DNA from: Cinclus cinclus
Taxonomy: Eukaryota > Chordata > Aves > Passeriformes > Cinclidae
Direction of reading: 5' to 3'
Assembly (NCBI RefSeq): GCF_963662255.1
Contig: NC_085050.1
Coordinates: 17,793,662-17,857,661 of the forward strand
DNA length: 64,000 bases
Positions 1 to 12,200 of this stretch are shown here, piece after piece. Both the position numbers and the translations under genes were made by a program. Position 1 is the stretch's first letter. Each line of letters opens with the position of its first letter. Below the pieces are notes generated by a model. The model was given only the letters and a program-made list of their open reading frames with translations, ran no database searches and was not told the DNA's origin.

Positions 1-193
1 GCAGTGGTCAAAATATTATTAAATTGGATCCCCCTCAGAGTCATCACATCAACAGACAATGCATTAAACTTAATGTATGAGAGGGGCTGTTTTCCCTAAA
101 AGAGAAGATTAGGTGAAGCCTAAAGGGGAGAGTTAGGAAACTAAAATCCATAGAAACATACCAAAAAGTATCTTATTAGTGTCACAGGAGGCT

Positions 194-234
194 TTATATA
201 TATATATATATATACGCACACACACATATATATA
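194..234. repeat. TA/CA microsatellite
   Basis: A run of about ten TA units passes into a short CACACACA run and back to TATATATA. It is a compound dinucleotide repeat, directly visible and likely length-polymorphic. A low-complexity CAAA-rich stretch follows at about 291-356. Confidence 0.95.
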
Positions 235-236
235 GT

Positions 237-953
237 AAAAAGTAGAAAGTAGAAAGCCAAGAGCAAAATGGTATAGCTAAATAATAAAGCACCCCAAAAC
301 CCCAAAACAAAAGAAAAACCAAACAACAAAATACAAACAAACAAACAAAACAACCTAAAAACTAATGAGAAGAAAAGCAATAGACAAACACAGACATTAC
401 CATATTGAGTGTAAAAACAGATTACAAGGGTGAACAGAGTCCCCAGAACAGTAAATTACATCATATAAGTAAGGTTCTGGAAGTACAGCTTCCAGCAGGA
501 CTGCTGTTCCTAGTAAGCCGTGTGGGTATCAACAGTTGGGTTAAACAAAGCGATTAACCAGGAAGCTAAAATTTTTCTTGGAATCACTATCCATCACAAT
601 TAATAATACCTGGAATGGACAACTCTCAATCACATTGCTGTTTTCAGAGACAGGATGATTAAAGAGGGTGAAATTTGACAAATTCTACTGTCTGCTCCAC
701 TCAGGACCAAGAGCCTTTCTCAATCTCAAACCTGTTTGCAAATTTGACCCCACTTACAGCCCATCTATCATGATATGACTCTCGCAGCAGAAAGAGAGAC
801 AGTATTTGAAGGTCAAGCAGAAGAAAAAGAGCCTATTTTGAATGATCCAATATCATGTGCTCCACAGACTGCATGAAGTTTGGATTAGTATTTGTATTAT
901 TTCTAAGAATTTAAGAGCAGCTGGGCTGGTTCAGAACCAGGCTGAGCTCTCAC
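237..953. other. Unique AT-rich DNA, nothing recognised
   Basis: After the microsatellite and the CAAA-rich stretch this is ordinary unique sequence. I see no repeat family, splice-flanked frame or RNA gene in it. Confidence 0.5.
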
Positions 954-1059
954 CTGTTTTCTACTGCATCCTCAGTGTCCAATCTTTGAAGAAGGCAGAA
1001 ATGGGCATGAATATGTGATACCACCTCCTTTTGGAGTCCTTGACTAACCTTGCCTATTT
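954..1059 (-). CDS. Candidate internal coding exon, product unknown
   Basis: Read on the minus strand, a 106-nt segment starts after a TTTCTAG acceptor-like site and ends CAG followed by GTGAGA, a strong donor match. One frame is open throughout (2 nt, 34 codons, 2 nt) and includes the residues VSHIHAHFCLLQRLDTEDAV. I do not recognise the protein. The acceptor is weakened by a 17-bp tandem duplication that repeats the CTATTTCTAG unit, so its position is uncertain and the frame runs open further upstream. Candidate exons elsewhere in the window lie on both strands, so nothing nearby confirms it. It could be a chance frame beside a chance donor. Confidence 0.2.
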
Positions 1060-1087
1060 CTAGAAATATTCTATTTCTAGGAATATT
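1054..1087. repeat. Two-copy 17-bp tandem duplication
   Basis: CTATTTCTAGAAATATT is followed immediately by CTATTTCTAGGAATATT, with one mismatch. It overlaps the proposed acceptor of the minus-strand candidate exon at 954-1059. Confidence 0.9.
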
Positions 1088-1929
1088 CTGTTCTTGATGC
1101 TGTTTGCCTACTTTGTTACTCTCAACAGATCTCTCTTCCAATTACCTCCCCAGTATAACCTTGAACCATCATAAACCTTTTGTGCCCAAGAACTCGTCAG
1201 GTTTTCACAATACATGCTCCCTAAACAATATCTTAAACTTAGCAGTTTCCAACCCCAAAGGTGGCCTGTTAAACACTGCACCAGTTCTGAAAGAAGCAAG
1301 GATCAAGAAAGTAGAGCTAACGCAGCTGCATTACTATATTTCCAGCCTCAAGGATAAAACTGCACTCAATCCACATAATTAGAGGTACACAATTTTTGCT
1401 CTTTAACCAGAAAGAGTACTGGTTATTATCTAGAACAGAAGTCAGGAGTCACAAAACATACGGAGTGTAAGAATTGCTTATCCCACCACGAGTGCCCTGA
1501 GAACCCATCCATAACAGTCTGAGTGAAGAAAAGAGTGAGCAAAGGAACATTAAACAGATTCTCTAGAAGCTTCTTTATATTAATTTACTTATAAAACTTG
1601 GACATGCAGTCTTGAAAGTCAAATACTCTGGAGGGCTGCAGAAGGTCTCCAAGGGGATTCAGTCCACCCAAGATTATGTTCTAGTCTCAAAGGCAACTTA
1701 ATTCATTGAGGACTCCTATGAGACCAGTCCTGGTAGCTGCTATGCATCTCTAAGAGCATTCAGGGGGACCCAGTCATTTACATTGCATTCCTGCCACGCT
1801 CTGAAAGACCAACTAAATTATTTGATATAGGAAAGGGGGAAAAAATAACCAGTGCATGAAGAAAGCATGTCCAAATGATCAATACTATGAAAGGCACAGT
1901 TATTCATATTTACTAATAACTGAAAGCTG

Positions 1930-2440
1930 ACATGCTATAAGTAATAAGAATGTGAATCTGCTGACTACAGAGAACTATTTTGGGTAGTCAAGACTACAAA
2001 GGATTGTGAGGAACTCCAGAAGGACCTTTAAAAAACTAGGTAATTGGACAACCTGACAGCAGATGAAATTCACAGTGAAAAAAGTGCAGAGTAGGGTACA
2101 CTAGAAGGAACAAATTTAAAGCCACTTGTACATACTGATGGGTTCTGAATTAGTTATAACCTCTCAGGAAAAAAGATGCAAGATTCATCACGGGCACTTC
2201 AATGAAGACATCTGCTCAATACACATGAGGGGTCAAAAAAAGTGAACAGGATGCCATGATGTATTGAGAAGGGAATACAGAATATGAAAAATATTAATAT
2301 ACTGCCATTTATATTGCCATCACTGCAAATTAATGACATATACGCCCCTTGAATACATTACCTCTGTCAAGAAGGACATTAAAAAATAGTCCAAAGGACA
2401 TAAAGGATAAACACCCTCCTGTATCACAGGAAAAGAGGAT
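1930..2440 (+). mobile_element. Ancient CR1 (amniote-type) ORF2 fragment
   Basis: From about 1965 the sequence follows, with many substitutions, the 3' part of the old CR1 reverse-transcriptase ORF common in turtles, crocodilians and birds. Landmarks in order are the AGACTACAAAGGATTGTGAGG block, AACTAGGTAATTGGACAACC, GCAGATGAAATTCACAGTG, TGATGGGTTCTGAATTAG, and the GTCAAAAAAAGTGAACAGGATG block near 2232. The match fades after about 2400. This was matched from memory, not by search. All frames are broken, so it is a dead copy, 5' and 3' truncated. It runs in the same orientation as the younger CR1 beginning near 2690. Confidence 0.75.
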
Positions 2441-2689
2441 TTCTAGAACAGCTGAAAGAAAGTTTCCTTGCAGACCACTTATTCCACTGTCATTCATGTC
2501 AGCCTGGATCCTCTGAAGAAGTGCAGAATACCTAACAACAGAAACAAGATACCAGGCCAAGAAGACCATGGCCTTTGTTCACAGAACAGTGCCCATGCTT
2601 TTAATCAGAGTCTTTAAAAATAATTACCTGTTTTTCAAAGAAAACAGCAACAGAGGCAGATGACTTAGTGACCATGCACACAGCTAAGA

Positions 2690-3680
2690 CTGAGGTACTC
2701 CATGCCTTCTTTGATCCAGTCTTCACCAAAAAAGGTCCTCCAGGCCTCAACACTGAGAGGCAGAGTAGGAGGAAGAGGACTGACTCAGGTATCTCAGAGA
2801 ACTCTGCCCAGACATCCATACCACCTGGCAGACTGCATCCAAGACTGCTCACTTGCAAGGGGCACCTCTGAAAGGAGAAGAACAGGGCCCCGAGAACTGG
2901 CAGAAGGCAAATCTGGCACCTGTCTTCAGACACATGTAGGAGCCTCCTGAAATTCAACAAGAACAAAAGCCCTGTCCTGCGCTTGGGAAGGAATATACAG
3001 TAAAGGCTGGGCTTTGCTGGGAAGCAGCCAGTGGAAAGTCTTGGTGTGAAGGGAGCTGAATGCGAGCCAGCAGTGTGCACTGGCAGCAAAGGCCAGCAGT
3101 TTCCTTGGCTGTGTGAGCAGGACTATGGCCAGCAGAGAGAAGGGACGACTGCCCTGCGCAGTACTCATCCGAACACATCCAGAATACCACAAACCCCACC
3201 CACAAATACAAGAAACACAACAAAGAACCAAGGCAAATTTCATCGAGGGTTTCAAGATCAGTTGGGGTCTGGAGCACCAGACCTGTGGGGAGGAGAGACT
3301 GAAGGAACAAGGCATGTTTTGCCTGGAAAACAGATGGCTTTGAGGGCACCTAGCGAAAGTCGCCTACCACCTGTGAGGAAGGCCACTGAAGAGATTAATT
3401 TGGGGTCTTTATGACAGAGTATGATGGCACAGAAGACAATGGGCCTAAGGTAAAATAAGAGAGGGTCAGACAGGATATAGATTACAACCTTACCCTGTAC
3501 GGACAATCCACCAGTGGAATGAGCTGTCCTTAAAGGTTTTCTAATTTGTTCGAAAACTTTGAAGATTCAACTGGGTCAGTACCTGAGCAACCTGGTCTGA
3601 CCTGGCCACATTGTATGAGGTTGGACAAGAGATTGCCTGTAGCCTCTTTCAGACCAATTTATCCTATGATTCTCTAAGTA
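2690..3680 (+). mobile_element. CR1 retrotransposon copy with internal deletion
   Basis: The segment opens in the CR1 ORF2 region between endonuclease and reverse transcriptase; the residues EVLHAFFDPVFT at about 2692-2727 match the conserved EVLNAFFASVFT-like motif. The GAGAACTGGCAGAAGGCAAA block near 2893 is followed within about 50 bp by a block (AGCCTCCTGAAATTCAACAA, from about 2941) that lies several hundred bases further on in a full CR1. The reverse-transcriptase core is therefore missing. Homology continues through GAGCCAGCAGTGTGCACTGG near 3065, TCTGGAGCACCAGACC near 3267 and the 3' UTR, and ends at a CCTATGATTCTC tail near 3669. Long minus-strand frames here are antisense artefacts. 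It is non-functional. Confidence 0.85.
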
Positions 3681-3721
3681 TCTATTCCCTAAGTATCACC
3701 ACCTTGGGAAGTGTTCAGAAA

Positions 3722-3838
3722 GCAGGCAGATGTGGCATTTGGAGATTTGGTTTAGTGGTGAATACAGGAGTGCTGGGTTAATGGTTGGACTCAATGATCT
3801 TATAGGTCTTTTCCAACCCTAAGTGTTTAAGGATTCTA
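3722..3838 (+). mobile_element. Short CR1 3' end, second subfamily
   Basis: GCAGATGTGGCATTTGGAGA through TGGTTGGACTCAATGATCTT and AGGTCTTTTCCAACCCTAAG to a degraded ATTCTA tail is a typical avian CR1 3' terminus. It differs from the tail of the preceding copy, which ends about 40 bp upstream, so it is a separate, strongly 5'-truncated insertion. Confidence 0.85.
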
Positions 3839-3849
3839 AACAGTTCTTT

Positions 3850-6800
3850 TTTCTGTCATAATTACAACATGGGGAAGGAACTCATTTGTAGTATCCACAT
3901 ACCTGGAAACTCAAGGAAATTACATTTCTACATAGCACCAAACCTTATGAATTTCAAACTACAGCAGCAAGCAGATCTCTGGACAGGATATTTTTCCTCA
4001 AGTTTCCATCTGTTCTATTCCATCTACTTCAATTTTATATGGCCCTCATTAACCACAGCATCTCAACATCAGATTTTTTCACTGCATTTCAGAATCATGA
4101 TTATCTTTACAATGAAGAAATTAGTAAATTCACTTCCATGTGTTATTGTTAGCTTTTACTCACTTTTCTTGTTGTGGATCATTAAGTTTTCCATTGTCAA
4201 AAGCTTGTACCTTGTTCACAACAAAGGCTCATTCATAAATTAGAAATGTTGATATATTGTCAAATTACACTCTAAATTACAAGACAGAGAGTAGAAAAAC
4301 CATGGAATCTAGAAAACTCAAAATATCATTCATACATTTTCCTTATTTAATTTCACTCCGATGCACTACTTTGTATTAGTGATAGCTTAAAGATGAAATG
4401 TCATCTTTAATTTTTGATTTCTGTAGCACTTCAATGGTTTTCAGGTTTCTTCATACACATCATGACATTGAAAAAGAATGTTTTTTTAACATATTCTCTT
4501 TTTTAAAATACCTAGTATTACTAGAAATAAAGCACTGTTCCACAGAATACCTTAGCAGGAAACATTTTGCCCCTATTGTACCTTCATTCATCTACATTTA
4601 AAATTGTGAACTTCCTACCTATATCAAACACAACTAAAATTTATGATACAGTACAAAAACGTGGATTTGCTTTGACCTGCAGAAGTAGTGATCCAGCAAC
4701 AATGAAGCATGTGCTGTTTCCAAGAAAACAACACTCTATTGGCACAAAACTGGCTTTGTTCACCCACTTCATTCTCTACCTTTCCACTCCTATTAGAGCA
4801 ATTCATAAATGAATGAAAACATTTGGCTTACACACCTATGCATGACCAGTGTGAGATGGGAGTCCCCAATCCTCTTAGGCACAAGCCTTATTTTCAAAAA
4901 TATTCAGAACTTTTCAGTTTTTATTCTTGAACATTTCTGTTGCCTGTGTTTGACTCAAGAGTACTTGAGGATCTGCTTAACCACAAGGGGTGTCCTGCAC
5001 AACCCATTCTGTCCTCACCCCCATTTCTGTCACACCACTTCCTAGAGAAAACGCACTCCATTTTGAAAGGCTGAAATGATTACTTGCCCCCTTCTCTTTT
5101 TTTTTAATTTTGTTCATTTTCTTCTCTGTGTTTCACTGCTCACTCTTTCTTGAATTTGATATTTTTATTTACAATTCTCATTTTAAATACTTTTCCAGCT
5201 TCTCTTTCCTAAAAACATGGGCAATAACTAATGTAAACAACGGTGACACACAAAGAAATATCACTCTTTTTGTGGAATTAATGTGCCAGGTATCCTGGCA
5301 GGTAAAATTCCACTACATTGCAGTTAGTTTACTTAATGAAGGTCTTCTCAACTGGCATGAGATCTAAAAACTTTTTTATTTGATTTCAGGGTTGGGTTTT
5401 TTTAAAGGAAATTAGATATTGAAAAAATACTGCATGGGCCAGAGAGTTCAGTCTACAGATCAATCTAGTTTGGGAATCAAAATCTGACAGCAATTATGTA
5501 AAATTTCTAAATGTAAGAGCACGTACTGGGGGGGAGGGACATTTTCAGCAGACAGTCAGTAAAATGGTAACGCTACTGACAATAAAGACCAAGAAAGACT
5601 AAAAGCAGTACAAAGATGGGAACCAATGTAATGAAACAGGTTATCACCAAAGACTTTCAGGAGCAGACTTCTGAATCTGACAGCATTAAAAGTCACCTGA
5701 ATTTTACTTGATTTTTCAGTCTACTACTCCTTTTGAATCTGTTCCCCAATACACAACACCACTCTGCAATGATGAGCACAGCGATTCCTCAAGGATCTGA
5801 CTGTTCTGATACATATAACCCCAGGCTAATTTTCTATATGGGTGATACTATTCTTTTCCCAATGGAAATCTAGAGCTAATTTAAAACAAGGAATAATTTA
5901 TGTTAAGATTACTGAACCCATAGAATACCAACCTTGAATTTCTTAACAATCCTAGTACAAATTGAAGTGCTGCTGAATAAATCAATTAAATGCACAAGCA
6001 CACAAATATGCTAGATATACACATACATACACCTTTATGCATACTGATTGTGAGAGTGAGACACCAAAACTGGTTTGAAATAATTAAATCTAGAGTTCAT
6101 GAAAGATCAAATTCAGATCTATTTATATCTTTATTCAAGAATAGTTTCCACAAATTTTTAAGTATGAAAAACCTAAACAACAGAGGTAGGCAAATAACAG
6201 ACTTTCATTATGGCAACAAAAAAACATTAGTAAAAAAGAGTATCTTCTTCAGCCATAAATTGTCCTTAGGTTAAATAGGAAATATTTGAAAAACTCTGAG
6301 AATGAAAAAGTCAAAAAATAACCTTCAAACCTGATGATACAGTTTCTTTTGGCTTCAAATACTATACTTCTATTTTAAGCAATTATCAAAAAGCCTGTAA
6401 GTGATCAAAACAAAGAAAATGCTGCAGTTCCGAAAAAATTTAGATACTTTATTTTGAAATCTTCTAAGCTAAACATATCCCTAACTCTTCTGGAAGTCTA
6501 GATGGATAATAAAACCCTAGTATATGGTTAAGCCTTTCTCTGTCACCTAGTCAACCTATTGATAACAAGAAAAGTTGAATCCAAAAAATGTCAGCAAGGG
6601 TTAATCAACAATCTAGTGGGATTTACTCATATAAGAAGATACTAACCGTTGTCCAGTTCCAGATGAGAAAAACAGAAATTACAACTACAATTACCTCTGT
6701 CCATTTGGCTTAGTTAAGATTTTTTGTTTCGATACTAAAACTAGAGGACACAGAGCTGATAATAGCATTTACAGGGGGTTTTCTACTGCTGAGTTGTTAA

Positions 6801-7300
6801 GGCTTGCTTAGGTTCGTACAGTTCTCTGTCTCCAGACCTTTCAGGTCTACATACCCAAGCAGATGGAGTGAAAGAAAAAACATGACCCATTTAAGCACCC
6901 ACACACTGCATTTGGCCAAGTCCCGCAACTAGAACATGCAGGAGTGGTTTTGCATAGTACTAATGTCACAAAATTAATATATTTTCCTCCAACTGAAGTG
7001 GGGGGAAAATTAATTAAAAACAGCTCAAGATACTGAAATCTGGTTTATATCAGTTATGACAAGTAGACCTGAAATAGTCAAATCTCCCTTCTTTAAGGAA
7101 GCTGCTGATAAATTTGGGAAGATGAACACATTTATCTCTTCCAAGTGATTTTTGCCATACTCATCAGTTACTTTTCTTCATTACACCTTAAAGGTAAATA
7201 TTCTGTGCATTTCTATCAACTACTTTGACTCTGAAAGTTTTACTCTTTTTGATATATTAATTGGCTATCATGAAAAATGGAGCAGAAAATATTATATTCA
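3850..7300. other. Unique AT-rich DNA
   Basis: No repeat family or RNA gene is recognised here. A small CA-rich patch (about 5990-6035) and an open frame of 124 codons at 3869-4243 on the plus strand were examined. The frame has no codon structure or motif that sets it apart from chance frames in AT-rich DNA. Confidence 0.45.
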
Positions 7301-7317
7301 TAGAAGTCTTACTCTGC

Positions 7318-7440
7318 TATGCATTGCAACTTCAAAGCACTTCACAGGTTTTCCTTACCCTCCACAGCAGTCCTATCAAGCAGATAAATACTGGTTTCCC
7401 CATCCTCAGGCAGAGGAACAAAAGAAATAAAGACCTGAAC
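7318..7440 (-). repeat. MIR-type SINE remnant
   Basis: The stretch around CAAAGCACTTCACAGGTTTT, CAGCAGTCCTATCAAGCAGA and TTTCCCCATCCTCAGGCAGA matches, in reverse orientation, the MIR core that normally reads as a lowest-site TTACCTCACAACAACCCTATGAGGTA followed by CCCCATTTTACAGATGAGG. It is diverged and truncated, as expected of an old amniote-shared SINE. Recognised from memory of the consensus. Confidence 0.65.
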
Positions 7441-8910
7441 TGCAAAAGGGTTTCATTAAATGAGCTGTTGCAGTGACCAGTTAACATAGTACCTTCCAGA
7501 CAGAGGTTTTAGATAGCTACACAAATCCATCTAGCATTTTTTGGAACACCTAAGGTTGTCTCTGCAGGTTAGCAAACCATTATTGGCATCTTGGTTTAGG
7601 TCAGCTAGCTGAATACAACAATATTAAAATTTTAAGGCCATCTCAACCCTAATCCTGAGTAGCAGTCATTATGTCATTTGTTCTGTAGAGCAAAAGATAC
7701 AAATGACCTCAGACATTCTAGTTAATTATTTATGCACAAGGAGTAGTATCATGATTAGAAATTATGCAGAACAGATTAAATGGACCACATTTTATTATGG
7801 AAGAAAATTACAAGCAAGATTTCCAAAACATGGTTATCTAAAAATAGTCTTCCAATTCCTTACTGAGTCACTGGACTCTCCAAACTGCCAAGTATGCAGA
7901 GGTTTTCCAAATTAAATACCAAATAAGAAATTCAGGACTTCTTTCCACCAGTCTCTTCTATGAAAAGCTGCCCTAAATAATGCTAGTGAGCTAATAAAAA
8001 TTGGGTAATGAAAGCAAAATATCTCAAAAACTAAGCATTGACATGAACAATTAATCTGCCTTAAAAAACTTGACTGTAAAGACATTGCTTATATAATTTG
8101 GGATGTTGAAAAACATGAATTTGTGTTGGGCCACGTGCTGTACAACATAGTTTAATTTCTTCTGTCACAAAGAGTATCATTTACTTGAATTACAGTTGAT
8201 GGCAGAAGACGTCAGTTCCCATTAAGTACACAAAGAATTCAACAGCAGATATTACTTGATGCTCACGTATTTCCTTAGGAAAGCTCTTAGCCACCTGGTG
8301 CTAGGAGTCAGAATTTGTCAACTGAAGGTGTTCATGCAAAAATGTATTAGTGACTAATCACCTAAGACCAGCTAGGGTTAATTTAGCAGAACAACTTCTA
8401 ATCTCCACTTCTTTCTTCTCTCAGTGGTAAATGGACCAGTAGAGACAGCAGAGTAAAAACATGCTCCTACTTCCTGAAAAAAAATATCCTTTTTTACTAT
8501 GTCCATCTATCACAACCTTTTACTTTCCAATACCGTTATGAAGGCCACATCAGTCAAGGAGCCGTCCTTTGAATGTAAGACAGCATTTCAGCCAAATGCA
8601 GCAAATTTTGGAGAGGCAAACAATCAAGTAGGGAAATGGGAGATTCAGTGAGGAGGTAAAGCACAAGGGTGAGAATCCACAGAACAGCAGTCATGTTTTA
8701 ATAACCATTATGGGGCAACAGGCCTGTTTTAAGAATGGCTTGCAGGATGAGCAAAGAGCAAGGCAGGAACATGTAAGAAAAAATGGTTTGATGGGGAAAA
8801 TAAATGCCACTGAGTAGCACTCAAAGAAATTAATATTTACAGGGAATATCTGTATCATTGTATCATCATTTTTGGAGCTGCGTCTTAGCTCCTCCTGGAA
8901 AAACAGATGA

Positions 8911-8929
8911 GCCGCTTCTGAGAAGCGGC
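8911..8929. repeat. Perfect 9-bp inverted repeat
   Basis: GCCGCTTCT is followed by one G and then AGAAGCGGC, the exact reverse complement. It is GC-rich and stands out from its AT-rich surroundings. Confidence 0.95.
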
Positions 8930-9107
8930 AAGAAAAAATCTATAGAATGGGCAAGAAAAGGGAGGCAAATTCTAGGACAAAAGATGAGGAGTTAGTTTCC
9001 CCCCCCACAAAGACTGATGGAGATAAATACTACAGATTTAAAAGGCATAACACAGGCTAGATGGAACAATCCCACAGGAATATCCATTGCATCTTCTCTA
9101 GTGCCGA

Positions 9108-9201
9108 TCATAAGCACTTGGGGAACATGGCAGTGCAAAGTTAATGGCTGGACTCTCTGATCTTAGAGGTCTTTCCCAACCTTAATGACTCTGTGACTCC
9201 A
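9108..9201 (+). mobile_element. CR1 3'-end fragment
   Basis: The sequence runs AGCACTTGGGGAACATGG, TTAATGGCTGGACTCTCTGA, AGAGGTCTTTCCCAACCTTA and ends TGACTCTGTGACTCC, the usual avian CR1 3' terminus with degenerate ATTCTGTG units. It is only about 95 bp, a strongly 5'-truncated copy. Confidence 0.85.
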
Positions 9202-9209
9202 AGTCCTGA

Positions 9210-12200
9210 CCCTGAAGCTGAAGAAGAAAATGGCAATAGCCTAAGAGTATATGAACCTTTAAACGGGGGGAAGTGTTTGAGATACAAGGTTCTTAAATCC
9301 ACACGGATTACAGAATTATCCAGAAAAATCTCCAGATGGCTCTACAAGCGCTGTAGGTAGCTCTCCCATGTTGAATCCAGCATCATGACTTGTGATTCTT
9401 CGCTTTCCGATAACTGGTTTTCAGAGAAGAAGTAGAATACAAACCTATGTATTCTGAAATGTATTTAAGCACAGGTAAGAAGCTACCTCAATATGGGACA
9501 TCCAGGTATGTAAAGAGAAAAAATCTGGTTGTAGTCACAAGAGTTCTGGTGCCAATAGAAGAACATCACCGCTAACCTGCAACAGTAGTCCCCTTGGGCA
9601 TTTCATTGGATCTTGTTTTTAATGGATTTTGCTACCCAATAGTTTCAAAAATGCAAATCCGTATTAATGAATTGTCTTCTTAATTCTTCTTCCATCCAGT
9701 CATTGAAAAACAAAGCATATTATTAAAATGAACCACACAAGTAAAAACGAAAAGGGACTAAAGGGTTCTGCTGAAAGTCAAAGCTGGGCTAAGCTCCCTA
9801 TTTGGCAGAAATTCATCTTACTTACCTATTCTCTTATTTATAATTAAAGCAGCTTCGTTATTACACCTTTTCTAAGCACGGCTGTAGCTCAACCATGCAA
9901 GAATTAGGTGGCCTTTTAAAAATCACTTCTTTCATCAGTTGGCCTGTTTTTGCTGCTGCTGTTTTAGAAACTCCCACATGACGTGGAAGAAATGCTTTTA
10001 ATTCAAAGAATCCTTTTTAATGGACAAACTAACTGAAAGGAGAAGACAAGGAGAGTCAATGTAACAGCTTCTCTTTGTATTCTAAATGTGAAATACAGTT
10101 CCTAATATTCCACTAATTAAAGCTCTAATACCACACAGACACATCCAATCTCTTCTTCATGAGCCCACCAACAAAACTTTCTGCACCACCACCTTCCTAG
10201 GCAACAATGCAAAAATGTCTTTCTTCCAAAGGGACGGACATTTTATTGCAAGAAGAGTAATCTTTGAAAAGCTGCCATTTTGTATTTCATTAAAATGGGA
10301 AGAGAAGCAAAAGTACTTAAATTGCTCATGTCTCACAGCAGTAACCACAGGGGCATTCATTCTTTTGGAAAAACAAGAGGTTCAGTTGTTTTGTTGGAGT
10401 TTGTTGGTTTTTTTTAACAAAACAGCTGGGAATTTTAGCCAAACAACTCTGAATCTAAATCCAAGGTTCTGAATATGCACCCCCATAAAGTCTGACTTAA
10501 TACCATAGAAATGGAGATACCAAATGCAATTTAATTTTATGCAGAGCAATTACAAAGCAGATGTAACATTTACACCCCACTGCAACCTCCAGTGTAGAAA
10601 CACAATGTATTCCCAATGCTATGAATAGCAAACAATCACTGTAATGCATGGCTCCAGTGTTATATGTGCTGATACTTCTTCACTTTTGGAACCTGCTTGG
10701 GTTCTTAAAAGTCCCTTTAGAGTACCACTGTACCTTTTCCAACCTTGTCCACTTCTTCCAAGGATACTGATCCTCCTATGCCCAACTTGACCCCTGAAGC
10801 TGCACCCAGACAGAAGTAGCTGTAGTTGTAATGGGACACAGGAAAAGGTGCTAGGACTTTCTGTGGAAGAGAGAGTGGCAGCTACCTATCCCCTTTAAAA
10901 TCACTTAGGATATGGCTGAGCCCTTTCAAATTCTGCTGTTCCTTCTCTTTTGGCAAGGATAAGCAGAATAAAAGGCATTTAACCTGATGAGTTACACAAA
11001 CCCCTACTATTCCCATCTTGCATACCGTCTTGCACTACTTTTCAAATCAATATACTACAATTACTACTCATACTTTGTGCTACCATGATACGTGGCTTAA
11101 GTAACAGTACTATGAAACCCCAAAAAGTATTTTTTCTTCACTGTCACGTGAAGCACAGCAGAGGCAGCATTCAGGTGATACACAGGCTCTGTTCAGGCTC
11201 TCTGAAAAAGAGGCATTTCCCCCATAGAAGACACATTTCCTTCAGGAGAATATTATGGAAAAGGTTCTAGTTTCTAAAATAAATTCTGTAATAATAGCGA
11301 GAAGACAAGAAAGAAGGTTTACATTTCATTTACAAGTCAGTCTACTAGTCTCCACCCCAGAATTAGTTCAGGTCCCCCAATTCCACTGCAGAGGCACAGC
11401 ACAAATCCTGTGCTCCTTTCCTTGAGAGACTGCTTCTGGAAGTTTGCTAGAGATAGCCTTAATATGGTACCATACCTGTCCATGGCTGTATCTGACACCG
11501 TGTGTCCACCTGTATCTGACACTCACAGTGAGGAAGAACTATCTAGTTTACAGATATTTTTCTAGCATGTATTTCCTCTATTTTTCTCAAAGGCATGAAA
11601 TCATGTGATATCACTGCCTGGCTATGAATATGCAACACAATTTTACTTTCTAAATTTTGTATTTGCATGGCAGATGAATTCTGAATCACTCACATTGTCT
11701 ACTAAATAAATATGTAAATATGGCTTAGGGCTAAACAAGACAGCATGAGTCAAGATTATTGTCCCCAGGCAGACAGTCCAGTGCTAATCCAAGACCTAGA
11801 CTTGCATGTTTGACAACTGCATGTGCACATAGGACCATCCATCATCCAAAAGCACACATGTAATTTTTGACATGGCTGGAGCTAGCACCATTACATGAAA
11901 AAGCTGGTCCCAGAGCTCCCCAGAGAAATGCCAAAGTTGGTGACTGCAAAGGTGTCCAATTCACAGATACTGTGGAGAAGTAGAGACAAGTGGTGCGGCA
12001 TGACAAAATCAAGGAATTCTTTAGCCAGCCTTGCCAAGATGGCTCAGCTCCGAGCTAAAAAGGATGAGCATATTCAGTCTTGGCTCTCTTCTGACAAGCT
12101 TCACACTTTGTGCCCACTGATTAGGATGCATATAATGACCAGTTTTTACACTGATATCAAACTGAGTATATTCCTTACAGGAATAAAGTGTACTTAAAGG

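Noticed and set aside
291..320. CCCCAAAACCCCAAAAC resembling a ciliate telomere repeat
   Set aside because: Only two units inside a CAAA-rich low-complexity stretch; no telomeric context.
2601..3089. 162-codon minus-strand open frame
   Set aside because: It is antisense to a CR1 retrotransposon copy; no independent motif.
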